DNA of 64,000 nucleotides from Microcoleus vaginatus PCC 9802 (GTDB taxonomy: Bacteria > Cyanobacteriota > Cyanobacteriia > Cyanobacteriales > Microcoleaceae), in the NCBI GenBank assembly GCA_022701275.1, contig CP031740.1, positions 1,251,001-1,315,000 on the forward strand. The letters run 5' to 3'. Below, piece after piece: positions 8,119 to 17,782 of this stretch. The notes beneath the pieces were generated by a model. It was not told the DNA's origin and did no database searches. It was given only the letters and a program-made list of their open reading frames with translations. Made by a program: the position numbers and the translations under genes. Position 1 is the stretch's first letter. Each line of letters starts with the position of its first letter.

Positions 8119-9126
8119 CTAACTCACCGTCAAAACTGCGCGATAGCGCACTTGATTATCCCGGACTTTCTGCATTGCTTCATTCGCTTGTGCGATCGCA
8201 AAAACTTCGACAATCGGCTCAATCCCAAACTTCTCTGCAATTGATAGCATTTCATTAATCATAGCGCGACCGCCGATCGGCGAAGCCATAATTCGGCGTC
8301 GCTTTGTCAGCAACGGAAACAAGGGAATGCTCAAAGGTGCATCCGGGACTCCGACGAAGGCAAGCGCACCGTCAGAATCGAGAAAATCAATGTACGGAAC
8401 CCAATCTAAAGCAGCAGGAACTGTACTCAACAAAATATCTAATTTGTTGCTGGGGGCTTGAGGAATTTCGCCTTTTCCTACTACAATAGCTTCGTCCGCC
8501 CCCATTTTCTGTGCAAATTCTGCCTTATCTTGGGAAGTAGTAAAAACTGTAACGCGGTTGCCTAATTTTTTCGCAAATTGCACCGCCATGTGTCCCAATC
8601 CGCCGATGCCGAGAATGCCAATTTCTTGCCCGGAACTCATCCCCGCATTCCGCAAACCGGCGTAAACCGTAATTCCGCCGCACAACAGCGGCCCCGCTAT
8701 TTTGGAATCGATGCCTTTGGGAATAGGAAAAGCAAAGCGGGAATCTACCATCAAATAATCGGCAAAACCGCCCGGGCCTGTAACAATTAATCCCTGGTTT
8801 TCATCGCAGAGATTTTCGTTACCGCGCAAGCAGTCGCGGCACTGCAAACAAGACGACCTTTGCCAGCCGACACCAACGCGATCTCCCACTTTTAAATGAG
8901 TCACTTGCGGGCCTATTTCTGCCACTTCTCCGATAACTTCGTGGCCCGGAACGAGGGGATATTTTGATTGACCCCAATCGTTGTCAATCATGTGCAAGTC
9001 AGAGTGACAAATGCCGCAAGTTAACACTTTTATCAGACATTCATGTACTTTGGGAGGTTCGACATCGAATTTGTATTCTTCAAGCAATCCCCCGGTTTTT
9101 TTAACTGCCAGTGCTTTGATTTGCAT
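8119..9126 (-). CDS. Zinc-dependent NAD(P) alcohol dehydrogenase
   Basis: Medium-chain dehydrogenase of the cinnamyl-alcohol/AdhA type, interconverting alcohols and aldehydes. Catalytic zinc ligands lie in 'CGICHSDLH' and 'GHEVIGEV', structural zinc ligands in 'CLQCRDCLRGNENLC', and the nucleotide-binding motif is 'GILGIGGLGHMAVQ'. 'FTTSQDK' after the second strand favours NADPH. I chose ATG 9126 because AGGA lies about 9 nt upstream and 'MQIKALAV' fits the family start; an in-frame ATG at 9153 adds nine residues. The exact substrate cannot be read from sequence. Confidence 0.88.
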   Translation of the reverse strand: MQIKALAVKKTGGLLEEYKFDVEPPKVHECLIKVLTCGICHSDLHMIDNDWGQSKYPLVPGHEVIGEVAEIGPQVTHLKVGDRVGVGWQRSSCLQCRDCLRGNENLCDENQGLIVTGPGGFADYLMVDSRFAFPIPKGIDSKIAGPLLCGGITVYAGLRNAGMSSGQEIGILGIGGLGHMAVQFAKKLGNRVTVFTTSQDKAEFAQKMGADEAIVVGKGEIPQAPSNKLDILLSTVPAALDWVPYIDFLDSDGALAFVGVPDAPLSIPLFPLLTKRRRIMASPIGGRAMINEMLSIAEKFGIEPIVEVFAIAQANEAMQKVRDNQVRYRAVLTVS

Positions 9127-9269
9127 GGTGGTGTTTCCTGGTTTGTTTGCCATTATAGGGTTCGGGGCGGGTTTAACAGTCTCTTTCTTTAGTTGTATAT
9201 ATTCAAGGGAATCGGCCCCGAGGACTCAGGCGCGTTACTAATAATTTGTCTGGTGCTTATGGCGCACCT

Positions 9270-9317
9270 TACCAATTACCAATTACCAATTACCAATTAC
9301 CCATTACCCATTACCCC
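9270..9317. repeat. Heptamer tandem repeat (TACCAAT)n
   Basis: Six or so tandem 7-bp units, ACCAATT turning into CCCATTA, fill most of the gap between the SDR and alcohol dehydrogenase genes. This is the short tandemly repeated repetitive (STRR) type known from filamentous cyanobacteria. Confidence 0.8.
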
Positions 9318-9323
9318 TTAGGA

Positions 9324-10127
9324 TTATAACTTGCCCTTTTCCATTGCCCACTGCATCAAACCGGGGAACAAACGATAAGCTTCCGATGCCAAAAAAGCAG
9401 GACCTACAGTAACTTCTGCACGCTGATCTTTCACAGCATCCCAAATAGCTTTAGCAATATCTTTGGGCTGAGTTGCCCAGTCAGATTTTAGCATTTGGCT
9501 CATTTTCTGGCGGCGCAATTCGACTCCGGGTTCGTCTCGATCGCGAAATTGAGCTCTTTCTAAAAAATCGCTGTTAATCAAGCCCGGATGCACCGCGCAA
9601 ACGTGAATGCCTTGAGGCGCTAATTCTAATCGCAAAGTTTCTGTTAAACCGGTTACTGCATATTTGCTGGCACAATAAGCAGTCATTTGAGGCAAAGGCA
9701 TTTTGCCGCCAATGGAACCAACATTGACTATTGTCCCTGTTTTTCGTTCCAAAAAATGTGGCAACATTTCTTGAATTGTGTTAACGCAGCCCCAAAAATT
9801 GGTATTCATTAATTGCTGCCAGTCTTCGGAGGTAGTTTGTTCCATCGCCCCCGTGAGACAAATGCCAGCATTGTTAACTAAAACATCGATGTTGCCGCAG
9901 GTATCTAGGGCTTTTTGGACGATCGCGCGCACTTGGTTAATGTCGCCCACATCCCCCGGAATAGCTACAGCGGAAGTGCCTTCTCGCTGCACTTGAACCG
10001 CTGCTGCTGCCAATCTCTCTGGCTGGCGAGCTACCATAACTACATCGTAGCCTTTACTTGCAAATAAAATTGCTGTTGCTTTGCCACTTCCTTGAGAAGC
10101 GCCTGTAATCAAAACTGTAGGAGCCAT
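9324..10127 (-). CDS. Short-chain dehydrogenase/reductase
   Basis: Classical SDR of 267 residues. The cofactor motif 'TGASQGSGKATAI' (TGxxxGxG, about 7-19), 'NNAG' ('VLVNNAGICL'), the catalytic Ser in 'NVGSIGGK' and YxxxK in 'YCASKYAV' are all present. 'VARQPERL' after the second strand favours NADPH. Substrate unknown; the 'PQGIHVCAVHPGLINSDF' segment is the normal SDR C-terminal pattern. It is on the same strand as the alcohol dehydrogenase but about 200 bp away across a repeat tract, so a shared transcript is uncertain. Confidence 0.88.
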   Translation of the reverse strand: MAPTVLITGASQGSGKATAILFASKGYDVVMVARQPERLAAAAVQVQREGTSAVAIPGDVGDINQVRAIVQKALDTCGNIDVLVNNAGICLTGAMEQTTSEDWQQLMNTNFWGCVNTIQEMLPHFLERKTGTIVNVGSIGGKMPLPQMTAYCASKYAVTGLTETLRLELAPQGIHVCAVHPGLINSDFLERAQFRDRDEPGVELRRQKMSQMLKSDWATQPKDIAKAIWDAVKDQRAEVTVGPAFLASEAYRLFPGLMQWAMEKGKL

Positions 10128-10395
10128 AGATAGTTATAAATTGTAAGTGGGTAATTTGTTTGTTGCGATAGTGAAACTATAACAGAGGTCAGGTAATTTT
10201 AGACGCCCTATACATTTAGAAGTATTGAGTATAGGATTTTTTTGTGTTTCGCGAGCGGGCTTTTTTTAACGAACCGCGAAGGCGCGAAGGACACGAAGGA
10301 AGAGAGGAGAAGAGAAGAGAAAGAGTTCAGATTTGTGCAAAAATTTCTATGTATATCTTACTTTAGGTAGTTACCAATTACCAATTGTCGCAAAA

Positions 10396-11322
10396 ATGAA
10401 TGTTCCGAAACAAGCACCTAATTGGTCGATCGCTCTAGTGTTAATTATCGGGGTTTTAGCCGTCTCAACTTCCTCAATCTTAATTCGGCTGGCTAACTTG
10501 AAAGCAGGCGCCGGCGGCTTTGGTTTCAGTCTGGTACTTGCGGCTTCTCGCCTGACTTTATCTGCTTTAATTCTGCTTCCTGCTTGGCGGAAAATTCAGT
10601 GGAACGCCCTGCAACCGGGAGCTCGGCGCTATGCTGCTGCTGCGGGTTTGTGTCTCGCGCTGCACTTTGCGCTGTGGATTACCTCACTTTCTTATACTTC
10701 GATCGCCGCCTCGACTGCTCTTGTCACCACTAATCCTGTCTGGGTAGCGCTTTTGTCGCGCTTCTGGTTCGGTGAAAAACTCAGCAAAATGTCGATCGCG
10801 GGCATTACTATAGCTCTTGCTGGGGGAATGGCGATCGCCCTTGGAAGTGCGGGCGCAGCCGATGCTGGCAGCAGCCAACTGCTGGGCGATTTCCTGGCTC
10901 TGGCTGGTTCCTGGGCTGTCAGCTTGTATTTGCTGCTGGGCCGGGAAGCTCAGCGGCGGGGACTGGGAATTGGTGGCTATATCGCGATCGCCTATACTGT
11001 GGCTGCGATCGTCCTGCTGCCTCTCCCCTTCGCCTTCGGCACTACTTATACTAATTACCCAGACATTGTATATTTTTATATTTTGTTAACGGCCGCTTTG
11101 CCTCAGTTAGTAGGCCACACCATTTTGAACTGGGCCGTAGTGCAGATTTCCCCAACTCTGGTAACTCTTGCCATCTTGTTTGAACCGGTTGGGGCGAGTT
11201 GGTTTGGTTATTTGCTGTTTGGGGAAGTGCCCGCGCCGGCGGTACTCACAGGTGCTGCGGTGCTGCTGTTGGGGGTAGCAACCGCTACCTTCGGAGCAAA
11301 AAAAATCAGTGTCAACAGTTAA
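10396..11322 (+). CDS. EamA/DMT-family exporter
   Basis: Inner-membrane drug/metabolite transporter with two EamA repeats and about ten helices, among them 'IALVLIIGVLAVSTSSILI', 'YAAAAGLCLALHFALWI' and 'PAVLTGAAVLLLGVATATF'. The sequence 'ALVTTNPVWVALLSRFWFGEKLS' ends the first repeat in the usual way. I start at ATG 10396; an earlier in-frame ATG at 10333 would add 21 residues that lie partly in an intergenic heptamer repeat. Substrate unknown. Confidence 0.85.
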   Translation: MNVPKQAPNWSIALVLIIGVLAVSTSSILIRLANLKAGAGGFGFSLVLAASRLTLSALILLPAWRKIQWNALQPGARRYAAAAGLCLALHFALWITSLSYTSIAASTALVTTNPVWVALLSRFWFGEKLSKMSIAGITIALAGGMAIALGSAGAADAGSSQLLGDFLALAGSWAVSLYLLLGREAQRRGLGIGGYIAIAYTVAAIVLLPLPFAFGTTYTNYPDIVYFYILLTAALPQLVGHTILNWAVVQISPTLVTLAILFEPVGASWFGYLLFGEVPAPAVLTGAAVLLLGVATATFGAKKISVNS

Positions 11323-11485
11323 GAGTTAACCGTTTTCGACATTGCCACTACAGTTGCCGTGAGTCAGAATAAAACAAATTAGGGCTTAAAAACCCCAATA
11401 ACTCATCAGTGAAATATCGATTCAAAACTATCAAAGGTCTGAGTAATGACTAATAATACTCGGCTGCCTTTAGGAGAATAAAATT

Positions 11486-12343
11486 ATGCTGCCAGAACAA
11501 CTACAGCGGATCATCGGCTACTTTCTCGAAGAAGCCACAGAACAGATCCAAGTTATCGAACAAGGCTTGCAAGATCTGCAAAATACCCTGCCAGCTCCCC
11601 CAAGAATACACCAGCTCATCCGAGCCTCGCACTCGATTAAAGGGGGAGCAGCTATGCTGGGATTTAGCAGCATTCAGCGCATTGCTCATCGGTTGGAGGA
11701 TTATTTAAAGCTGCTCAGAGAATGTCCGATCGCCATTGATAGCAGGCTACAATCGCTCTTAACCGAAGTTTTTGATATTTTAGCAGCCCTCGTGTCAAAG
11801 GTTTCTAAGGGTTTTGGGCTCAACCACGAAGACGCAAACCAAATGCTCTCCCTCGCCGAACCGGTTTTTGACGAACTCGACGCTTACCTGAGATTGCGAA
11901 TTCCCACTCGCCTGACTGTGAGAGCTACTACGGACGAACATATTCACGTTTTCTCCGGTTACTGCACCTCCCTGAGCGAATTTTCCTCGGCTATTGCTTC
12001 GCGCGTCGGTTTGCTCGGAGGCACTATTACCCGCCACGATCAGGATAGCCAGGGCATACGCCTTTGTATTGACATTTACCTACCGCCTTACACCAGGATC
12101 GAAAACATCCGCCAAGCTGTCGAACTCTCCGGCGCTATTATCGGGAATGTTCAGACGCAGCGGGACTTTTCGCTGCTGGCGACTGCGGATTATCCGGTTT
12201 ACCAAAGTGCGATCGAGCCTCCGGCAATTTGCATCGGATGCCGCTACTATTACGGTAGAAGTGACGGCGGCTACCTGCTCAACTGCACGATCCATCCCCG
12301 CGGCCCGGAAACAGAAGATTGTCGCGATCGGGAACCGGAATAA
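11486..12343 (+). CDS. Hpt domain protein with C-terminal Cys cluster
   Basis: Histidine phosphotransfer protein of 285 residues, not fused to a kinase. Residues 1-115 are a four-helix Hpt domain with the phospho-accepting His49 in 'RASHSIKGGAAML'. A middle alpha/beta region follows (about 150-235). The last 37 residues hold C249, C252, C267 and C279 plus 'IHPRGP', resembling a small metal-binding knuckle. No kinase or regulator lies adjacent; the nearest sensor is the phytochrome about 1 kb downstream. RBS 'TTAGGAGAA' precedes the ATG. Partner kinase and output are unknown. Confidence 0.8.
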   Translation: MLPEQLQRIIGYFLEEATEQIQVIEQGLQDLQNTLPAPPRIHQLIRASHSIKGGAAMLGFSSIQRIAHRLEDYLKLLRECPIAIDSRLQSLLTEVFDILAALVSKVSKGFGLNHEDANQMLSLAEPVFDELDAYLRLRIPTRLTVRATTDEHIHVFSGYCTSLSEFSSAIASRVGLLGGTITRHDQDSQGIRLCIDIYLPPYTRIENIRQAVELSGAIIGNVQTQRDFSLLATADYPVYQSAIEPPAICIGCRYYYGRSDGGYLLNCTIHPRGPETEDCRDREPE

Positions 12344-12466
12344 GCAGTAGAAAATCTGGACTCTGATCCCCGATTTGCAACCAGGGAAAAATTTCTTCTG
12401 AAACCAATATTCTCCCTGACATCTTTGACATTACGCCGACCAACTTATTTTTGAGTTCCTAGATAA

Positions 12467-12856
12467 TTACATCCTTCTCTCCAAGATAACTAAATCCTTC
12501 TTCCTCTGGAGAGATCCCCTAACAACTGATACTGCAACTCGAATTAATTGCATCATGCTTGCAGGATGAGCGATCGCCCAGACATTGATTGTCAGACAAG
12601 TGATTCCCATAACTAACAAGATGTATGTCGGAGGCATTACTACCCCGATCGCGAACCAGCAAAAAACGTGAAATATCATTGCTGTAGCCCAAAGGCTGGC
12701 GACAACCACAGACGCCCAAATTTGTATTCGAGGTCGGTTTAGTGCTGTCAAAATCACTGTCACCAAAGTAGTCAGCAAGTTTGCCGGAACTAAAAAGGCA
12801 CAGATAGCTATGCAGTAGGTATGAGAAAATTCAGTAACTGTATTGAAGTCGATCAT
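12467..12856 (-). CDS. Conserved membrane protein, four helices
   Basis: 129-residue hydrophobic protein with four likely helices: 'YCIAICAFLVPANLLTTLVTVIL', 'IWASVVVASLWATAMIFHVFCW', 'VVMPPTYILLVMGITCLTINV' and a shorter C-terminal stretch, then a basic tail. I recall similar proteins in other cyanobacteria but no named family or function. It stands alone on the minus strand between the Hpt gene and the phytochrome gene. Confidence 0.65.
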   Translation of the reverse strand: MIDFNTVTEFSHTYCIAICAFLVPANLLTTLVTVILTALNRPRIQIWASVVVASLWATAMIFHVFCWFAIGVVMPPTYILLVMGITCLTINVWAIAHPASMMQLIRVAVSVVRGSLQRKKDLVILERRM

Positions 12857-12938
12857 CAGTCTAATTGTCGGGCCTGTTGGATATACTTAAAGAGCTTAGC
12901 GTGACTTGACTTTCAGATCTTGTCACCCTTACTTTAAC

Positions 12939-13184
12939 TTAATATTTCCGTAAGTAGGCCGCTCTGGAGACGCATTTCTCTCCCCCTTTTCCAGCAGGCA
13001 AAATTCTACCACACATATTAAAGTTTTGGGGAATTATTAAACATACTTGAAGAATGGCAAAAATTGCTGTGATAATTAACATCGGGAAGCGATAGTATAG
13101 AAGAGCCAAGTCTGTAAAATATCTAGAAGGCTGAGGCGGGTCGAACAGCAACACATACGGCAGGCTGATTTCCGACTCAATCAT
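12939..13184 (-). CDS. Possible small membrane protein
   Basis: 81-residue open frame with one strong hydrophobic segment ('FPMLIITAIFAILQVCLII'). No family is recognised, and the gene may be spurious. It lies on the same strand as the four-helix protein and upstream of it. Otherwise the 489-bp gap upstream of the phytochrome gene shows nothing clear. Confidence 0.25.
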   Translation of the reverse strand: MIESEISLPYVLLFDPPQPSRYFTDLALLYYRFPMLIITAIFAILQVCLIIPQNFNMCGRILPAGKGGEKCVSRAAYLRKY

Positions 13185-13345
13185 TTTTGATTCCCTGATT
13201 CTCGGATGATGGATTCTCAGCGTCCATCAAGGGATCGAGCCGTTATGCGATCGAACAATATGAGATTATTATAAAACAGCCAATTTGCTCTCACATCTCA
13301 AATCATTAGAACCCTCTCGAAATTATACAGCGGAAGGCAAAGCAA

Positions 13346-15868
13346 ATGGATCAACAAATCACCATTCCCGCACTCGAAGAAGTTGACTTGACCAACTGCG
13401 ACAGAGAACCCATTCACCTATCGGGGCACATTCAGCCACACGGGGTGCTACTTGTTGTACGAGAACCTGAACTAGAAATAGTGCAAGTCAGCGAAAATAC
13501 GCAAGATTTGTTAGGAATTGATGCAGAAAGTGCGATCGGTCAAGATTTAAGCTTATTATTCGATAAAATTCAACTAGAAAAACTCAAGGCCTGTTTGCGG
13601 AAGGAAAACTTAAAAACCGTCAATCCCATTAAACTCTCTGTCGAAAGAGCAGGTAAATATTTAGAATTTGACTGCATTCTTCACCGAGAAGAAGAAGTTT
13701 TGATGGTCGAGTTAGAATTAGCCACCAGCCCCGAAAATCTTTCGGTTTTTAGCTTTTATCATTCAGTGAGAGCGACGGTCAGCAAAATTCAAAGCGCCCC
13801 GAATCTCAAGGAATTATGTCAACTGACTGTAGAAGAAATCAGGAAAATATCGGGATTTGATAGAGTTATGGTCTATCAATTTGACCCCGAGGGCAACGGC
13901 GCTGTCATCGCTGAAGCTAAAGCAGAAAAGCTGAGTCCTTTCTTAGGATTAAACTACCCCAGCTCAGATATTCCCAAACAAGCCAGACAACTGTATTCGT
14001 TAAATTGGTTGAGGTTAATCCCCGATATTAATTATCAACCAGTACCCCTTGTTTCAGGCAAGAATGCGGCTTCCATCCAGCCCCTAGACCTCAGTTTCAC
14101 CGTGTTGAGAAGCGTTTCTCCCATTCACATAGAATACCTGCAAAATATGGGCGTTGCAGCTTCGATGTCCATTTCTTTAATCAAAGACAAAAAGCTGTGG
14201 GGATTGATTGCTTGTCATAACTATACACCAAAATACCTCAACTATGAATTGCGCGCCGCCTGCGAATTTATCGGGCAAGTAATGTCGTTAGAACTGCAAT
14301 CAAAAGAAGGAAACGAAGACTACGACTATAAACTACACTTAAAATCTATTCTCACCAAGATTTTTGAAGACATATCCACCTCCGAAAACTTGTCACAAGT
14401 GTTAGTTAAATGTCAGCATAATTTGCTGGAAGCAGTCAACGCCCAGGGAGCAGCAATAGTATTTGGAGACAATTGCTATCGAGTCGGGGAAACACCTCCG
14501 GGAGAAGCGCTCAAATACTTAACTCAGTGGGTGCAAAATAACCTAAACAAAGAAATTTTTTATACAGACTCGCTGACCAAATGCTATCCCGAAGCTGAGG
14601 AATTTAAAGACACGGCCAGCGGGTGTTTGGCTATAGCAATATCGCCGACTCAGAAAATATACGTTTTGTGGTTTCGCCCGGAAGTAATTAAGACCGTAAA
14701 TTGGGCGGGCAACCCCAACAAACCAGTTGAAAAAGATGAAGATGGCAACCCTCGACTGTCTCCTAGGAAATCCTTCGAGCTGTGGAAAGAAAATGTGAGG
14801 TACAAATCGTTGCCTTGGAAACAATGCGAAATAGACGCTGCATTGGAACTGAAAAAAGCAATGATTAATATAGTGCTTTGCCAAGTAGATAAACTAGAAA
14901 AATTAAATACAGCACTAGAAGCATCCGTCGCCCGAGAACGCGAAAAAACTGCTCATTTAAAAACAGCGATGTCCGAGCTTAAGCGGGCTCAAACTCAATT
15001 GGTGCAAAGCGAAAGAATGTCAAGTTTGGGACAGTTGGTGGCGGCGGTAGCTTATGAAGTCACTAACCCGATTAACTTCATCTACGGAAATCTTAGCTAT
15101 GCTAACGAATACAGTCAAAAAATGATCAATTTATTGCAGCTTTACGAGCAGCAATATCCGTCACCTTCGCCAGAAATTCAAGCACAAATTGAAGCAGTTG
15201 AATTAGAGTTTATAGCTGAAGACTTACCGAAGTTGCTGGGTTCAATGAAAGTAGGAGCTAACCGCATCCGCGAGATAGTTCAGTCGTTGCGAAACTTCTC
15301 TAGAATTGACGAAGCAGAGATTAAACCAGTTGACATTCACGACGGATTGGACAGCGCTTTGCTGATTTTGAGCAACCGACTCAAACCGAAGCCCGATCGC
15401 CCAGCAATTCATCTCATCAAAGAATATGGCTCTCTGCCTTTGGTTGAGTGTTACGCCGTTCAAATCAACCAAGTATTTATGAATGTACTGACAAATGCAA
15501 TTGATGCTCTCGAAGATGGCTTTGTCAACAATAATTTATCGTCGCACTGCGGGGACGAAGAAGAGTCACTCAAGTGCGGACAAATTCGGATTGTGACTGA
15601 ACTTTGTCCCGGACAAAAAGCCGTAGCAGTTCGGATCAAGGACAACGGTTGGGGCATGGAACAAAAAGTTCGCCAGAAAATTTTTGAGCCGTTTTTTACC
15701 ACAAAACAGGTGGGCAAAGGTGCGGGGATAGGTTTGGCGATTAGTCACGAAATTGCGGTAGAACAACACGGGGGCAAATTGACTTGCATTTCAGCCCCCG
15801 GAGAGGGAACCGAGTTGATTATTGAGATTCCCTTGAGCCAAACTCATCCCACACCCATTGTCAAGTGA
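13346..15868 (+). CDS. Bacteriophytochrome-type sensor kinase lacking the H-box His
   Basis: Red/far-red photoreceptor of 840 residues with PAS (about 15-125), GAF (about 140-305) and PHY (about 320-510) domains, then HisKA and HATPase_c. Cys18 in '[19 protein letters not shown]' is the biliverdin-attachment position of BphP-type phytochromes. The GAF Cys of plant-like Cph1 is absent (Ile before the conserved His in '[11 protein letters not shown]'). GAF 'PSSDIP' and the PHY tongue 'PRKSFELW' are present. The H-box reads '[14 protein letters not shown]': Tyr570 stands where the phosphorylated His should be, although the N-box '[15 protein letters not shown]' and G-box 'DNGWGMEQ' look intact. 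RBS 'GCGGAAGG' precedes the ATG. Kinase output is therefore doubtful. Confidence 0.92.
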   Translation: MDQQITIPALEEVDLTNCDREPIHLSGHIQPHGVLLVVREPELEIVQVSENTQDLLGIDAESAIGQDLSLLFDKIQLEKLKACLRKENLKTVNPIKLSVERAGKYLEFDCILHREEEVLMVELELATSPENLSVFSFYHSVRATVSKIQSAPNLKELCQLTVEEIRKISGFDRVMVYQFDPEGNGAVIAEAKAEKLSPFLGLNYPSSDIPKQARQLYSLNWLRLIPDINYQPVPLVSGKNAASIQPLDLSFTVLRSVSPIHIEYLQNMGVAASMSISLIKDKKLWGLIACHNYTPKYLNYELRAACEFIGQVMSLELQSKEGNEDYDYKLHLKSILTKIFEDISTSENLSQVLVKCQHNLLEAVNAQGAAIVFGDNCYRVGETPPGEALKYLTQWVQNNLNKEIFYTDSLTKCYPEAEEFKDTASGCLAIAISPTQKIYVLWFRPEVIKTVNWAGNPNKPVEKDEDGNPRLSPRKSFELWKENVRYKSLPWKQCEIDAALELKKAMINIVLCQVDKLEKLNTALEASVAREREKTAHLKTAMSELKRAQTQLVQSERMSSLGQLVAAVAYEVTNPINFIYGNLSYANEYSQKMINLLQLYEQQYPSPSPEIQAQIEAVELEFIAEDLPKLLGSMKVGANRIREIVQSLRNFSRIDEAEIKPVDIHDGLDSALLILSNRLKPKPDRPAIHLIKEYGSLPLVECYAVQINQVFMNVLTNAIDALEDGFVNNNLSSHCGDEEESLKCGQIRIVTELCPGQKAVAVRIKDNGWGMEQKVRQKIFEPFFTTKQVGKGAGIGLAISHEIAVEQHGGKLTCISAPGEGTELIIEIPLSQTHPTPIVK

Positions 15869-16010
15869 AAAAAAGTCCGCGCTAGCGAAGCTATCCCGAA
15901 CGCGCGCGCCTTCGGTGAAGGGTGGCGAATCGCCCAAATTCAAAAATCGAAAATTCAATTAAAATACAAAAGTAGCTAAGTAGATTTGAGCCAATTCTGA
16001 GGAAGCGACT

Positions 16011-17474
16011 GTGACTGAAAAAAATACCGCCCAATGGGATGCCGGCAGGTTTCTCAAAACCTTGGCTTATTTCGGCGTCATTCCCTTCATTGGCAGCATG
16101 AGCTGGCTGCAACAACTCTTTGCAAGCAGCAGCAACAGTAAAAAAGACCAACCCAAACTGGTACTGGTAGCCGGTGCTACCGGCGGCCTCGGGAAGCGAG
16201 TTGTCAAGCGGCTGCAACAGCGGGGATATAGAGTGCGAGCCCTCGTCAGAGATACCAAAAGAGCGACAGAAATTCTCGGTCAAAATGTCGAATTAGTCGA
16301 AGGAGATATCACTCTCCCAGAAACCCTAACACCGCTAGTAACCGAGGGCATAGAAGCAGTTATCTGCTGCACCGGCACTAAAGTTCAACCGATAGAAGGA
16401 GACACCCCAACCAGGGAAAAATACTATCAAGGCATCAAATTTTATATGCCGGAAGTGGTCGATGTTCCCGAAATCGTGGAATACAAAGGCATCAATAATT
16501 TAGTGCAAGCTGTTCGCCGCCAGCTAATTCAAGCAGGCGAAAAAACAATTTTTGACTTCACAAAACCCAGCCAAGATTTAAAAGAAACTTGGGGTGCGCT
16601 CGACGACATCGTGATGGGTGGCACCAGCGAAAGTTCGATCCGGCTGACAGACAATACAGCTATATTCACAGGCAATGTTTCTACTGCCAACTCGGGCGGC
16701 TTTGCTTCGGTGCGTACCCGCAACTTCGATACTCCGCTCAATCTCGCAGGATTTAGCGGCCTCCAACTGCGTGTCAAAGGCGACGGCAAGCGCTACAAAT
16801 TGATTGTTCGCAACGAAGCTAAATGGGATGGAATTGGCTATTGCTATTCGTTTGATACTGTTTACAATATCTGGATTACTGTCACCGTTCCCTTTGATGA
16901 GTTAATCCCAGTATTCCGCGCGAAAACTGTTAAGGATGGCTCTAAATTTGATGCCAGCAGTATTTTTTCTTTTCAGTTAATGTTGAGCAAGTTTGAATAT
17001 GACGGCGGGCTCAACCCGAAATTTACACCGGGTATTTTTCAACTGGAGTTAGAATCTCTTAAAGCTGATGGGGGACAGACTTTGCCGCGATTTGTGATGG
17101 TGAGTTCGGCAGGAGTTACCCGCCCGGGCCGCCCGGGAATTAACTTGGAAGAAGAACCGCCGGCAGTCAGGATGAATGATATGTTGGGGGGGATTTTGAC
17201 TTGGAAGTTGAAAGGGGAAGATTGTGTGCGATCGAGCCGCATACCTTATACTATTGTCAGACCCTGCGCTTTGACTGAAGAACCGGGAGGCAAAGCTTTA
17301 ATATTTGAGCAAGGAGACAATATTAGGGGCAAAGTCAGTCGGGAAGATATTGCAGAATTGTGCGTGGAGGCTTTGGCACAACCTCAAGCTTGCAACGTTA
17401 CTTTTGAGGTGAAAGAGGGGGAAAATGGCAGTTCTCCCGGAGACTGGCAGGCTTTGTTTTCGGGAGTTAAATAA
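16011..17474 (+). CDS. SDR (NAD(P)-binding) protein with inserted CIA30 domain
   Basis: 487-residue protein. An atypical SDR Rossmann domain opens it ('LVAGATGGLGKRVVKRL', about 50-66), interrupted at about 180-350 by a CIA30 (complex I intermediate-associated protein 30) beta-sandwich: 'FDFTKPSQDLKETWGALDD', 'SGGFASVRTRNF', 'GLQLRVKGDGKRYKL'. The SDR fold resumes with 'PRFVMVSSAGVTRPGR' and ends with 'SREDIAELCVEAL'. This arrangement is conserved in cyanobacteria and chloroplasts, but its function is unknown to me; a thylakoid complex assembly role would be inference. GTG start supported by GAGGAAG about 7 nt upstream. Confidence 0.88.
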   Translation: MTEKNTAQWDAGRFLKTLAYFGVIPFIGSMSWLQQLFASSSNSKKDQPKLVLVAGATGGLGKRVVKRLQQRGYRVRALVRDTKRATEILGQNVELVEGDITLPETLTPLVTEGIEAVICCTGTKVQPIEGDTPTREKYYQGIKFYMPEVVDVPEIVEYKGINNLVQAVRRQLIQAGEKTIFDFTKPSQDLKETWGALDDIVMGGTSESSIRLTDNTAIFTGNVSTANSGGFASVRTRNFDTPLNLAGFSGLQLRVKGDGKRYKLIVRNEAKWDGIGYCYSFDTVYNIWITVTVPFDELIPVFRAKTVKDGSKFDASSIFSFQLMLSKFEYDGGLNPKFTPGIFQLELESLKADGGQTLPRFVMVSSAGVTRPGRPGINLEEEPPAVRMNDMLGGILTWKLKGEDCVRSSRIPYTIVRPCALTEEPGGKALIFEQGDNIRGKVSREDIAELCVEALAQPQACNVTFEVKEGENGSSPGDWQALFSGVK

Positions 17475-17618
17475 CATATCCCACTTCTTAGTAAAATGAG
17501 GTAGGCTGGGTGATTGGTAGGTGGTAATTGCTAATTGAGAAAAAGGAGCGCGCCTGTCAGCATACCTCATTTATTTGAGAAATGCCATGTGACAATTAAG
17601 ATTGAGTAAGATTAAATG

Positions 17619-17700
17619 AACCGCGAAGACGCAAAGGACGCGAAGGAATAGAAAGAAGAAGATGCAGTTCTTCCTTCGCGCTCTTGGCGTCTTCGCGGTT
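17619..17700. repeat. Long imperfect hairpin, GCGAAGACGC repeat
   Basis: AACCGCGAAGACGC (17619-17632) pairs with GCGTCTTCGCGGTT (17687-17700), and inner CGCGAAGGAA pairs with TTCCTTCGCG. A related half-copy 'GAACCGCGAAGGCGCGAAGG' lies at 10270. It is in the 308-bp gap before the sugar permease, which otherwise holds AATAACCAATAA-type short repeats (17747-17780). Confidence 0.7.
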
Positions 17701-17782
17701 TAATCATTTCGATGTAACTGGATTTGGTATGATGAGTAAAACAATCACCAATAATTAATAACCAATAACTAATAACTAATTT

